Source of the DNA: Deltaproteobacteria bacterium
GTDB lineage: Bacteria; Desulfobacterota; Desulfobacteria; Desulfobacterales; Desulfobacteraceae
NCBI GenBank assembly: GCA_013151635.1
Contig: JAADHV010000001.1
Location: 1-64,000, forward strand
Direction of reading: 5' to 3'
Length of the DNA: 64,000 nucleotides
Made by a program: the position numbers and the translations under genes. Numbering within the stretch: position 1 is the first letter of the stretch; each line of letters opens with the position of its first letter. Below are positions 9,498-18,109 of this stretch, one piece after another. The notes under the pieces were generated by a model. It was given only the letters and a program-made list of their open reading frames with translations, was not told the origin of the DNA and searched no databases.

Positions 9498-10618
9498 ATT
9501 CCAAGGCAGTAATAAATGATTGAAAAAATACCGTCAAAAAGTGCAATCAGTATGATAGCTGTGACAACAGCCCTTGTGGTTGACTCCCCGACCGCAGAAG
9601 GACCGCTGTTAGTCTGGTATCCCCGGATGCAGCCTGTTGCCGCAATTAAAATCCCGAATACAAAGCATTTTATAAGTCCCCCTGCAAAATCATTCCATGC
9701 CACAAACGAGACAATTTCATTGTAATAGGAGATAATGGGATAGCCCATGGATGTGATTACAATGGCACCGCCCAGCATGCCCATGAGGTTTGCAAATATG
9801 GTCAGTAAAGGGGTTATGACAGTTGAGGCAATTATCCTTGGTACGATCAGGAATTTAACAGGATCAAGCCCCATAACCGTTAACGCATCAATTTCTTCGT
9901 TAATCCGCATGGTGCCGATTTCAGCCGCAAATGCAGATGAAGATCTTCCGGCCAGTACAATGGCCGTCATTAGAGGGCCAAGTTCCCTTACCATTGCGAT
10001 TCCGATAAGATCAGCCACATAGAGCTCCGCCCCGAACATCTTCATGGGAATGGCTGCCTGAAAAGCCATGACAAGCCCGACAATAAAACTGATCAGTGCA
10101 ACAATGGGAAGAGCGTCAACCCCGGCCCGTTCAGCCACAAGAAATGTGTCTGTCCACCTTATTTTCTTTGGATGCAAAAAGCTCTGGATCAGGGCCCATG
10201 TGATTTCACCTGTGTAGGAGATAAACTCTTTAGTTTCATATAAAGCGTCTGAGAAACGTTTCCCCTTTGTTTCAACAAATGAAAGTTTTAAGGGGATCTG
10301 ATCTGAAAAGTCTTTTTCCCTTATATCCCTCACAAGGTTGACCAGGTTTGAATATTCATGCTTTATGTTGACAATGGAAATATTTTTAACCCCGCGGCTC
10401 ATGCAGAATCTTTCAAGGTGGCAGATAAAGGATGCCCCTGCCGTATCAAGATAGCTCACATTTTCAAGGTCAAGGACAAGGTTGGGACTGTTACAGAAAA
10501 TTTTTGGTGTGACAGCCTTCATGAGCCTTGAGGCCCCTTTGGCATCAAGTTTTCCTTTGACTGCGATAACAGCACCATTCTCGTCTTTTGAAAAATTGAA
10601 GTTCGGCAGGGGTTTCAT
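9494..10618 (-). CDS. MlaE-like permease with fused N-terminal STAS domain
   Basis: 374 residues. The first ~110 are a STAS domain (LVLDLENVSYLDTAGASFICHL), the kind of domain that is a separate protein, MlaB, in E. coli. The MlaE permease follows, with several membrane helices and the family signature GREFGPLMTA-like region seen here as VRELGPLMTAIVLAGRSSSAFAAEIG. The fusion fixes MlaB-like and MlaE-like parts in one chain, an arrangement known in other bacteria. First gene of the coupled Mla block; the dehydratase-like gene ends only 15 bases upstream, so it may belong to the same transcript. Confidence 0.92.
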   Translation of the reverse strand: MKPLPNFNFSKDENGAVIAVKGKLDAKGASRLMKAVTPKIFCNSPNLVLDLENVSYLDTAGASFICHLERFCMSRGVKNISIVNIKHEYSNLVNLVRDIREKDFSDQIPLKLSFVETKGKRFSDALYETKEFISYTGEITWALIQSFLHPKKIRWTDTFLVAERAGVDALPIVALISFIVGLVMAFQAAIPMKMFGAELYVADLIGIAMVRELGPLMTAIVLAGRSSSAFAAEIGTMRINEEIDALTVMGLDPVKFLIVPRIIASTVITPLLTIFANLMGMLGGAIVITSMGYPIISYYNEIVSFVAWNDFAGGLIKCFVFGILIAATGCIRGYQTNSGPSAVGESTTRAVVTAIILIALFDGIFSIIYYCLGI

Positions 10619-10633
10619 TTTATATTTTCAGCT

Positions 10634-11659
10634 TTACCTTAGGATAAAACCCTGTTTCAAGGGATCATCAGGATCAATTATAAATTCATGGACCCCTGTA
10701 AGGTAAGCACTGCCGGTTACCCTGGGGACAACAGCCCTGTAGTTTTTAACTTTTGTCTTTTCTGCAATCCTGCAGGTAAAGCCCGTGTTAATGATACTGT
10801 TAATTACAATGTCAACTCCAGGCTGCAGCTCATTTTTTTTATTAAGGATGGCAAGCCTTGCGCTCACCCCGGTCCCGGTTGGACTCCTGTCTACTTCCCC
10901 TTCGGCAAAAATACAGCAATGCCTTGAATGGACATTTTCAATGCCGGGAAAGTCTACAAAGATTGTCCCGTATAAAAAACTTAAGTCTTCTTCAAGAGGG
11001 TGAACTATGTTTTTTGAATCCATGATTGCGTTTTTGATCATCCGGCCTTTTTCCACAAGTTCGGGAAAATTTTCAGGCGTGCAGGAAAGCCCTAAATCAG
11101 AAGCATTTACAAAGGCATAAAATGCACCGCCAAATCCAAGGTCATAGCTGATCTTTCCAAGTCCCGGAACATCAACAACCGCATCAAGTACCGGTGCAAA
11201 AGAAGCAACGTTTTCAAATGTCACGGATTCGACCCGGTCGTTTTTCATATTGGGTATGGCCGTAACAAGTCCTGCCGGGGTATCAATTCTGATCTTCTGC
11301 CCGGCAGTTTTAATTTTAACCAGCCCTGTTTCAACAGCAATGGTTGTGATGGCGATTATGCCATGCCCGCACATGGTGGAGAACCCTTCGTTATGGATAA
11401 AAAGAATGCCGAAATCCGCATCTCTGGTCACAGGTTTTGTGACAAAACACCCGTACATGTCGGCATGGCCCCTGGGTTCAAACATCAGGATTTTCCTGAA
11501 ATGGTCCAAATGCTTTTTAGCATACCTTCTTTTTTCAAGAATTGTATTCCCCACAGGGTCGGGGACCCCTGAAGTGATCACCCTGAAGGGTTCTCCTGCA
11601 GTGTGGGCGTCAATGGTTTTTATTTTGGAATATCTATTTTGCGGTGTAAAATTTTTCAT
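10634..11659 (-). CDS. Proline racemase-family protein, likely trans-3-hydroxy-L-proline dehydratase
   Basis: 341 residues of the proline racemase fold. The first active-site cysteine is present (MCGHG, Cys97). The second catalytic position reads DRSPTGTG, with Thr261 in place of the Cys used by proline racemase and 4-hydroxyproline epimerase. A Cys/Thr pair is the known mark of trans-3-hydroxy-L-proline dehydratases, so I infer conversion of trans-3-hydroxy-L-proline to pyrroline-2-carboxylate. I start at the ATG at 11659; the longer frame would begin with a TTG at 11731 and adds 24 non-conserved residues. It directly precedes the Mla genes on the same strand with no obvious metabolic link. 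Confidence 0.85.
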   Translation of the reverse strand: MKNFTPQNRYSKIKTIDAHTAGEPFRVITSGVPDPVGNTILEKRRYAKKHLDHFRKILMFEPRGHADMYGCFVTKPVTRDADFGILFIHNEGFSTMCGHGIIAITTIAVETGLVKIKTAGQKIRIDTPAGLVTAIPNMKNDRVESVTFENVASFAPVLDAVVDVPGLGKISYDLGFGGAFYAFVNASDLGLSCTPENFPELVEKGRMIKNAIMDSKNIVHPLEEDLSFLYGTIFVDFPGIENVHSRHCCIFAEGEVDRSPTGTGVSARLAILNKKNELQPGVDIVINSIINTGFTCRIAEKTKVKNYRAVVPRVTGSAYLTGVHEFIIDPDDPLKQGFILR

Positions 11660-11737
11660 CTCCGTAATTCCTGTGATATCTATAAAAAGTTCAATATTGC
11701 CTGCTTGAATTTGTATATCATGCCTGGTCAATTGGTT

Positions 11738-11987
11738 TCAACGCCTGGTTTTCTTTCTGACTGCAAGCGCGACCCATTCATCCGTGTATTCTTCATGGAC
11801 AACAGCAGGCTGATTGTCTCTGCGTGCTGCAACTGCGTCATTTTGCCGCTTTTTTATAATACCTGAAAGAATCGTTGTTTCTGACCAGTCTTTTTAGATT
11901 AAAGGAAAAGAAAATATCACATATAAGCTCTTCTGTGAGAATTAAGTTTTCAGCGTCAAACCGGACAATAATTTTTTTGAATTTCAT
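11738..11987 (-). pseudogene. Possible remnant of a ribosomal protein L11 methyltransferase-like gene
   Basis: On the reverse strand an ATG at 11987 opens 49 codons ending at 11838. Its start (KKIIVRFDAENLILTEELI, then CDIFFSFNLK) recalls by eye the N-terminal domain of PrmA. A different frame from 11893 to 11738 then carries another protein-like stretch (VVHEEYTDEWVALAVRKK) with no start codon of its own. No ribosome site precedes the ATG; the strand reads AACCTCC there. This fits a frameshifted, truncated gene. The PrmA identity is from memory of the family pattern and is weak. This segment fills most of the gap between the dehydratase gene and the next plus-strand genes. Confidence 0.3.
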
Positions 11988-12079
11988 GGAGGTTAAGTCT
12001 TTCTTGTATTTTTAATAAAAAAAGATTATTTTTCATTATTAAATAATTGTCAAATTTAATTTTGCAAGCCGGAGGCTTA

Positions 12080-12235
12080 ATGACAGGAATACTTGTCAAA
12101 ACAACTACCTTCATCCATATTTTGCTTTTTGCTCCCTGTTTCCTGCTTGTAAAGCCGTTTGTTAAAATTTTAACCCCCGCAGATCAGGCTCAAAAGATTA
12201 TTCAGGCGGGCTTTGATAAAACAGCAATAGAATAA
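12080..12235 (+). CDS. Small hydrophobic protein of unknown function upstream of a histidine kinase
   Basis: 51 codons from the ATG at 12080, preceded by GGAGG at 12071-12075 with a 4-base gap. One hydrophobic segment (TTFIHILLFAPCFLLVKPF, about residues 8-26) could span the membrane, followed by a polar tail. It stops six bases before the kinase start at 12242, so it could be the leader gene of that transcript or help its translation, since the kinase itself has no clear ribosome site. I do not recognise the protein. It may also be the broken end of a larger gene. Confidence 0.4.
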   Translation: MTGILVKTTTFIHILLFAPCFLLVKPFVKILTPADQAQKIIQAGFDKTAIE

Positions 12236-12241
12236 ATACAA

Positions 12242-13933
12242 ATGCATTCAAAAAACAGTCTGCAAAAAAAATTACTCGGTTCAGTCTTTATTATTGTGAC
12301 CATACTCATTATCCTTGTGACTGTCCTTGTGACGTTTTTTGAGAAAAACAGGTTCCAGCGCATGGAGTTTGACAAAATATATTACGAAACCCATGCAATT
12401 AAAAAAAGAATAGGATACCTGATGTTCGGGTCAAATTTACGGTATTTGATGATTACCCTGTCTAATGCCAAATCAGCAAATCCATCCATCCTCTATTTTG
12501 TATTGACCAATTTGAAAGGTTCTGTTCTTGTCTCAGATGATGAAAACATGATTGGAAAGAATAAGATTGAGACCGTTACTTTAAGGGATATTGTCAAACC
12601 GGCCTTTGAAGTATCCCATGTTGAAATTATGGATAAAATTCCAAGCCGGTTCAGAATTTATTATTCCCAGTTAAATAAAGATATTTATGAAGGAAAAACA
12701 CTCAGGGCAAGGAAAAGTGAGGTGATTTTCGATACGTTCTGGGATATTACCTATCTTGATGAAAAACTGGGAACATTACGGGTTGGTTTTTCCAGACAGA
12801 CCCTTAAAAAACATTTGATTTTCCTGATTGGAGGGATGCTTGGTACAGGCTTTTTTGTCCTCATTGTGGCACTTGGATTGATTTTCCTTGTTGTTAAAAA
12901 AAGTCTTCAACCCATGGATAGCCTGCTTTCTCAATTGTCGGACCTGCATAATGCAGACAAGGATAAAACATTGAGAAATAAACTTGCCGAAATTGCCTGG
13001 GATAAATTTGATTCTGATATAGATGAGATTCAAAGGCTGAAAAATGCGTTTTCAAAAATACAGGATTTTTTTATTTTAAATTGGGACCAGCTTGAAAACC
13101 ATAGAAATAATCTTGAAAAAATGGTGGGTGAAAGAACCTTGGAACTCAATTCCTTAAACAAGGAACTGACCCGGCAGATTGAAGAGAGAAAAGAAATTGA
13201 AGCCAGGCTTTTAAAGGTTCAGAAACTTGAAGCCGTGAGTACCCTGGCCGGTGGCATTGCCCATGAATTCAATAATATTTTTATGGCCATTACAGGATAT
13301 GCTTCCCTTATTCAAAAGCAATCGGAAAAAGGCCATCCCAATGCAGTGAAGGCTGAAAAAATCAGAAATTTAATTGATGAGGGAGCACGGTCTATCAAAC
13401 AATTGCTTGGATTTGCAAGAAGCGGCAAATATGATCCCGGTCCGTTAAATATAAATGAAATTTTGAGGGTGAATCTTGATATGTTTAAGCGAACCCGGAA
13501 GGATATAAAGATTGTAACAAAGTATGCAAAAGACATCCCGGGCGTATTTGCAGACCGCTCCCAGATGGAACATATAATAATGAACCTTTTGCTGAATGCA
13601 TCTGAAGCAATGCCGGAAAATGGACGGATTACCGTGGAAACAAATAATATTGTGCTTGATAAGAAAAAGGTCGGTCCGGATAAACTCATGTCCGGCAGGT
13701 TTGTTCATTTTTCCATCCGGGATGAAGGCCATGGAATTAAAAAGGAAAATATCGAGCGGGTCTTTGATCCGTTTTTCACAACAAAGCCCATTGGCACCGG
13801 GACAGGACTTGGCCTGGCGTCAGTATATGGTATTGTCGATAACCATGATGGATTTACAACAATAGAAAGCATGGAAGGCAAGGGGACATTGTTCAATGTT
13901 TTTCTTCCAGCCATAGAAAAAGAAAATAAATAA
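12242..13933 (+). CDS. Membrane sensor histidine kinase
   Basis: 563 residues. Transmembrane helices at about 9-30 and 193-218 enclose a ~160-residue sensor region. A HAMP-like and coiled-coil linker follows (about 220-320), then a HisKA domain with the phospho-accepting His341 in GGIAHEFNN, and an HATPase domain with N-box (MNLLLNASEAMPE), G1 (DEGHGI) and G2 (GTGTGLGLASV) motifs. There is no receiver domain and no response regulator next to it, so its partner is elsewhere. The signal is unknown. Confidence 0.92.
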   Translation: MHSKNSLQKKLLGSVFIIVTILIILVTVLVTFFEKNRFQRMEFDKIYYETHAIKKRIGYLMFGSNLRYLMITLSNAKSANPSILYFVLTNLKGSVLVSDDENMIGKNKIETVTLRDIVKPAFEVSHVEIMDKIPSRFRIYYSQLNKDIYEGKTLRARKSEVIFDTFWDITYLDEKLGTLRVGFSRQTLKKHLIFLIGGMLGTGFFVLIVALGLIFLVVKKSLQPMDSLLSQLSDLHNADKDKTLRNKLAEIAWDKFDSDIDEIQRLKNAFSKIQDFFILNWDQLENHRNNLEKMVGERTLELNSLNKELTRQIEERKEIEARLLKVQKLEAVSTLAGGIAHEFNNIFMAITGYASLIQKQSEKGHPNAVKAEKIRNLIDEGARSIKQLLGFARSGKYDPGPLNINEILRVNLDMFKRTRKDIKIVTKYAKDIPGVFADRSQMEHIIMNLLLNASEAMPENGRITVETNNIVLDKKKVGPDKLMSGRFVHFSIRDEGHGIKKENIERVFDPFFTTKPIGTGTGLGLASVYGIVDNHDGFTTIESMEGKGTLFNVFLPAIEKENK

Positions 13934-13935
13934 AA

Positions 13936-14157
13936 ATGATCAATCCATATGAGAACCTTTATATTTATTATTTTGACGGAATCCTGCAGGTTGACAGGGC
14001 AATCCGGGATAATAAATCTTTTCTTGGAACATGGGTGGCTGCAAAAATGTCCGCATCATTGAAAGACGATGCTCCGACGGGATCTGGAACACTATTCTCG
14101 GAGCAAGAGTCTGATACTATAAACCTTGAAATAAAGATTTTCATGCAAAAAAATTGA
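13936..14157 (+). CDS. Small ORF of unknown function after the kinase
   Basis: 73 codons starting two bases after the kinase stop. The first ~33 residues (INPYENLYIYYFDG, then FLGTW) look like genuine protein and recall the start of some deltaproteobacterial proteins annotated as L11 methyltransferases. The remainder does not follow any family I know. The 3' end overlaps the convergent FliD-like gene by 17 bases. It may be a real small gene or the 5' stump of a lost one. Confidence 0.35.
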   Translation: MINPYENLYIYYFDGILQVDRAIRDNKSFLGTWVAAKMSASLKDDAPTGSGTLFSEQESDTINLEIKIFMQKN

Positions 14158-15538
14158 TAATGGATGAACTATTTGTTTTATAAATAGACTGGCGGTCGGT
14201 TCCATTGGCATCATAGTAAAGGATGCTGTTAAGGGCAAATACATAATTGTTTTCGCTTTTGCCATGAATGGTGTCTATGGCATCTGATATTTTTGTAAAA
14301 AAGCCGTCTGTCCCGGCAAGAGCATTATAAACCTTGCGCAATTGTCCTGATACAGCAGTTTTAAATCCATCTGTGATGTCAATGGTGCCGTTATTATTCA
14401 GTGTCAACCCGATAGATAGAAGATCGCTGTCAATGGTATTCTTATTTTCAAGGTTAACAAGGGGTGCCAGATCAGTGCGGACCGCTGTTGCATTGCCTGT
14501 ATTTTTATTTGTTTCTATTTTTAATGTCCTGTCCTGAATATTTATACTTGAAAGATTTTTAAAAAGCGTCGTTTTCAAGCTTGGACTTATCACACTTTCA
14601 TTATCATCAATCCAGGTGATTAATTTATTGTAGTCATTAATGATTTGTGTCAGTTCATCTGCCAGAGCAGTATAGCCCTGTTTTACATTAATCAGTAAAT
14701 TTTTGCCTGAATCAGTTGTCTCAAAAAGAGTGGCGCTGACCTTTCCTGGTACAATAGTGATATCGTTAGCATTTGACTGAACCTGAACTCCATCCAGCCG
14801 ATATTGATTCTGCTGGCCGAAATTCGTAATTTTATCAAGCCCCATTGTTTCTATCAAATTACCACTGGTGTCGGATAAGGAGAACAAGACGTCTTCCCCT
14901 GTTGAGTTGCTGCTGATTGTCAGGTATGAGACATTTTTATAGGTATTTTCCCTGTAGGGATTATAATCTCTTACTTTTTTATCGTGAAGCTCTGCTGTCA
15001 CATCAACACCAAGCCGGTTAATTGATCTTTCAATGCTTAACAGGACAGACCGGTTAGTTTCGGGCGCACCGATCTCATTATCAATATCAATTGATATGGC
15101 ATTGGAATCTGAACCGATTGTTAATGAATACGAATATGTCCCTGTCGCAAAATCAGTTGCATCATCGCTGTCAAGTCTCTTGCCTGTAGCCGTCCGTATT
15201 GTGGCAAGCCGGTCAACCTCAAGAGAATAATCCTTTTCATCTGCCTGGGATATGGCTTTGGCCAACAAGTGATCCTGATCTGATGTTTTCGCTGTTTTCA
15301 CCTGCCATGAGAAGGTATCGGATAAAAATGAGCTGGATGAAATCCTTGTATGAAAATATCCCAGTTTTGATCGTAAAGACGCCGCAACATCAGAAATCCT
15401 GCCTTGGTTGTCATATGACCGTGCAGAATAACTGGGTTCTTTATCAATATCAGGGGAAATTGCAGTCTGTAATCGACTAAGGGCTTCATAGGGGAAAGGG
15501 AAAGTGTCTACAGCTTTTTTTTCATTGATGGAATCCAT
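14141..15538 (-). CDS. FliD-like (flagellar hook-associated protein 2-like) protein
   Basis: 465 residues. The middle and C-terminal parts read like FliD: YSLEVDRLATIRTATGKRL, GTYSYSLTIG, RLDGVQVQSNANDITIVPG, then a helical C-terminal region with LRKVYNALAGTDGFF. FliD caps growing flagellar filaments and promotes flagellin assembly outside the cell. There is no cleavable signal peptide, as expected for a substrate of the flagellar export system. It is an orphan here, with no fliS, fliC or other flagellar gene nearby. The N-terminal ~90 residues are unusual. AAGGGGAG lies upstream of the start. Confidence 0.6.
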   Translation of the reverse strand: MDSINEKKAVDTFPFPYEALSRLQTAISPDIDKEPSYSARSYDNQGRISDVAASLRSKLGYFHTRISSSSFLSDTFSWQVKTAKTSDQDHLLAKAISQADEKDYSLEVDRLATIRTATGKRLDSDDATDFATGTYSYSLTIGSDSNAISIDIDNEIGAPETNRSVLLSIERSINRLGVDVTAELHDKKVRDYNPYRENTYKNVSYLTISSNSTGEDVLFSLSDTSGNLIETMGLDKITNFGQQNQYRLDGVQVQSNANDITIVPGKVSATLFETTDSGKNLLINVKQGYTALADELTQIINDYNKLITWIDDNESVISPSLKTTLFKNLSSINIQDRTLKIETNKNTGNATAVRTDLAPLVNLENKNTIDSDLLSIGLTLNNNGTIDITDGFKTAVSGQLRKVYNALAGTDGFFTKISDAIDTIHGKSENNYVFALNSILYYDANGTDRQSIYKTNSSSIINFFA

Positions 15539-15702
15539 CAGCGCTCCCCTTTAAAACATGATACCAAATGCTTTGTTAAAAAATACCATACCCTGGAATT
15601 TATAACAACCTGAAAAATCAAGGTCATATTTTAAAACCAATTTACACCGGGCCTGTTCCATCTATTAATAATATCCACTCCGGCAAATTTATATTTTACT
15701 CC

Positions 15703-15734
15703 TTCATGTTTTCTTCATGATGGCAATTTATACT
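15703..15734 (+). promoter_or_regulatory. Putative OmpR-family operator plus -10 box (copy 1 of a 30-bp identical block)
   Basis: TTCATG occurs at 15703 and again at 15714, an 11-bp-period direct repeat (TTCATG-N5-TTCATG). It is followed nine bases later by a -10-like TATACT at 15729-15734. The 30 bases from 15703 to 15732 are identical to 32368-32397. Direct repeats with an 11-bp period placed about 10 bp upstream of the -10 box are the layout of PhoB and PmrA (BasR) sites. It lies about 100 bases before the response-regulator gene at 15831, so autoregulation is likely. The cognate protein is inferred. Confidence 0.7.
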
Positions 15735-15830
15735 TTCTTTAAGTCAATTTTTTTAAAAAGCCTGTTGATAAGTTTTTTTTGGAATGGAGATAGAGGGCAC
15801 CCAACGACTTACGGCGTGAGCCTGAGGTAA

Positions 15831-16532
15831 ATGACAATGAGACTGCTGCTTGTTGAAGATGATAAAAAACTGGCCGGATATCTTAAAAAAGGGCTGATGG
15901 AAGAGCAATATGCTGTGGATCTTTTTCACGATGGCCTTGACGGGGAATATTGGGCTAAAGAGATCAGCTATGATCTGATTGTTTTAGATATTATGCTTCC
16001 CAATAAAGATGGTGTGGCCGTTTGTAAAGAAATACGGCACCAGGGAATTATTACGCCGATTCTCATGCTTACTGCAAAAGATACTACTGAAGATAAGGTG
16101 AAAGGACTTAATGTCGGCGCTGATGATTACCTGGCAAAACCGTTTTCCTTTGACGAACTTATAGCAAGAATTCGAGCGTTGCTGCGACGGTCCCAACAAT
16201 ATCATCCACAACAAAAAACGCAATTGTTGTGTGTGGGAGATCTGGAACTTGATCCCGTATCCCACATCGCCACCCGCGCAGGGAAAAGGATTACCCTGAC
16301 CGGAAAAGAATATGCCCTGCTGGAATATCTGATGCGGAATGCAGGAAGGATTGTAACAGAAACAAACATCATTGACCATGTCTGGGACATCCAGGCAGAG
16401 CAGCTTACCAATGTGGTCAACGTGTATATCCACTATCTGAGAAATAAAGTGGATAAGGGATTTGAGGTAAAACTGATTCACACCGTCCGGACTCTCGGAT
16501 ACGTGATGAAAGAGAATGACAGGGATGATTAA
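15831..16532 (+). CDS. OmpR-family response regulator
   Basis: 233 residues: receiver domain (acidic pocket EDD at 9-11, phospho-acceptor Asp53 in VLDIMLP, Lys in AKPFSF) and a C-terminal winged-helix DNA-binding domain ending VNVYIHYLRNKVDKGF and HTVRTLGYVM. It resembles CusR/PmrA-type regulators. GAGG at 15824 favours the second ATG (15837) slightly over the first. The gene overlaps the kinase gene by 17 bases, so the two are co-translated. The 11-bp direct repeat upstream is a plausible own binding site, and the same block stands before the envelope island at 32440. Confidence 0.95.
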   Translation: MTMRLLLVEDDKKLAGYLKKGLMEEQYAVDLFHDGLDGEYWAKEISYDLIVLDIMLPNKDGVAVCKEIRHQGIITPILMLTAKDTTEDKVKGLNVGADDYLAKPFSFDELIARIRALLRRSQQYHPQQKTQLLCVGDLELDPVSHIATRAGKRITLTGKEYALLEYLMRNAGRIVTETNIIDHVWDIQAEQLTNVVNVYIHYLRNKVDKGFEVKLIHTVRTLGYVMKENDRDD

Positions 16533-17991
16533 ATCCGTTCGCCTGAAGCTTACTTTCTGGTATATCGGGTCAATCACTTCCTTGCTTCTGCTGTTTGGCC
16601 TCATTGTGTATTTTAGTCTAAAGACCATTTTAAATGGCAATCTTGATAAGTTGCTTTATAATGGCGGAAAAATTTTAGAGAGGTCTTTTTCCGAATATAT
16701 GCTGCAACATGCAGATGATCCCCATAGCCTTTACACTATTGAGGCTGGGGAAAAAACATTTTTTATTGACAATATTGACAATGAAGCACGGGAAAATTTT
16801 TTTGTGGATACTGTGTATATCCAGCTCCTGACATTTCCCAAGGCAGAGAAGATATCGTACTCCATTATTGCCAGAACATCGTCCCTTAAAAATCGTTTGC
16901 TGCCACTTTCACCTTATGCCTATAAGTCTTGCATGAGCCATACATCCTTTTTTGAAACGCTTCCCCATCTGTTTTCATTTCCGGTAAGAATGATTTCCCT
17001 GCCAGTGTATGACAAGGATAACCACTCGTATATTTTGCAGATAGCTCTGTCTATGCAACATGTCAATAACACTTTAGAGGAGCTGTTTTTTGTGTTCTGT
17101 GTGTCTTTCCCCCTTGTATTGATCGTGGTCGCCGGCATAGGGCATGTTTTCATGAAACAGGCCTTTTCTCCGATCCGGCGCATGGTTGCCGTGACTCGAA
17201 ATATTACATCGGAAGACCTGTCTCTCAGACTTGACCCGGTTGACAGCCATGATGAAATCGGTGAATTGGCCGATACATTAAATGCCATGATTGACCGCCT
17301 GGAACAATCATTTCAACAAATGACTCAATTTTCCGGAGATGTCTCCCACGAATTAAAAACCCCTCTGGCCCAGCTCAAATGCAATGCTGAGATTGCCTTG
17401 CGAAAGCCCAGAACGTCCGGGGAATACCAGCAGGCCTTACGGAACACAATTGAAGACACGGATCAACTTCAGACGATCATTGACGATCTGTTGTTCCTGA
17501 CAAAAATAGATTCTAAAAGCTGGTCGTCTTCATTCATAACTGTGGCTTTGCATGAGGTCTTTCTGGATGTGTTTGAAACAATGTACGGGCTTGTTCAACA
17601 AAAACGTCTGGCAATTAAATTTGAAACAATGGACGCAGTCCTGATACCCGGTGACAGGGGGTTGCTCAGGCGAATGTTCATCAACCTGATTTCAAACGCC
17701 ATCCAATACACCCCGTCCGGCGGAGTAATTGTGTTGTCATTGCGCAAAGCGGGTCACCAGGCTGTTTTAACAATTACCGATTCCGGTATCGGCATCCCTG
17801 AAGCAGCGTTACCGCATATTTTCGATCGATTATACCGGGTCGATCCGTCCAGGTCCAATGATACCGGCGGATCAGGCCTGGGATTGGCCATTGTAGACAC
17901 TATTGTCGCCCGCCATAATGGAAAAATTTTAGTCAACAGTACGCCGGGACATGGGACAATATTTCAAGTCTCTTTTCCCTGCTTTCAATAA
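16516..17991 (+). CDS. Sensor histidine kinase partner of the OmpR-type regulator
   Basis: 491 residues. An N-terminal helix (about 20-42) and a second one (about 192-215) bracket a ~150-residue periplasmic domain. HAMP (about 216-268), HisKA with His278 in SGDVSHELKTPL, and an HATPase domain with GIGIPEAALPHIFDR and GGSGLGLAIV follow. The layout matches the CusS/PmrB class. The start overlaps the regulator gene; a second ATG at 16525 is possible. What it senses is not visible. The neighbouring PiT genes point to phosphate, the CusS-like form to metals. Confidence 0.93.
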   Translation: MTGMIKSVRLKLTFWYIGSITSLLLLFGLIVYFSLKTILNGNLDKLLYNGGKILERSFSEYMLQHADDPHSLYTIEAGEKTFFIDNIDNEARENFFVDTVYIQLLTFPKAEKISYSIIARTSSLKNRLLPLSPYAYKSCMSHTSFFETLPHLFSFPVRMISLPVYDKDNHSYILQIALSMQHVNNTLEELFFVFCVSFPLVLIVVAGIGHVFMKQAFSPIRRMVAVTRNITSEDLSLRLDPVDSHDEIGELADTLNAMIDRLEQSFQQMTQFSGDVSHELKTPLAQLKCNAEIALRKPRTSGEYQQALRNTIEDTDQLQTIIDDLLFLTKIDSKSWSSSFITVALHEVFLDVFETMYGLVQQKRLAIKFETMDAVLIPGDRGLLRRMFINLISNAIQYTPSGGVIVLSLRKAGHQAVLTITDSGIGIPEAALPHIFDRLYRVDPSRSNDTGGSGLGLAIVDTIVARHNGKILVNSTPGHGTIFQVSFPCFQ

Positions 17992-18109
17992 AAATTAGAG
18001 AATTGCGCCTGAACCGGACTGATTTTGACCTTCTTGAGTTTGGCCAATCCCAATGCCAGCCGTTATGCAGTATCAAAAAATTGATAAACTCAAAATCCGG
18101 GTAAGGTGA

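Noticed and set aside
11660-11731. Longer N-terminus of the proline racemase-family protein
   Set aside because: It needs a TTG start, and the extra 24 residues are not part of the conserved fold; the ATG at 11659 gives the usual length.
17992-18109. TTGAGTTT/AAACTCAA inverted pair between the kinase and PiT genes
   Set aside because: The arms are short and more than 40 bases apart, so a terminator or insertion-sequence end cannot be supported.
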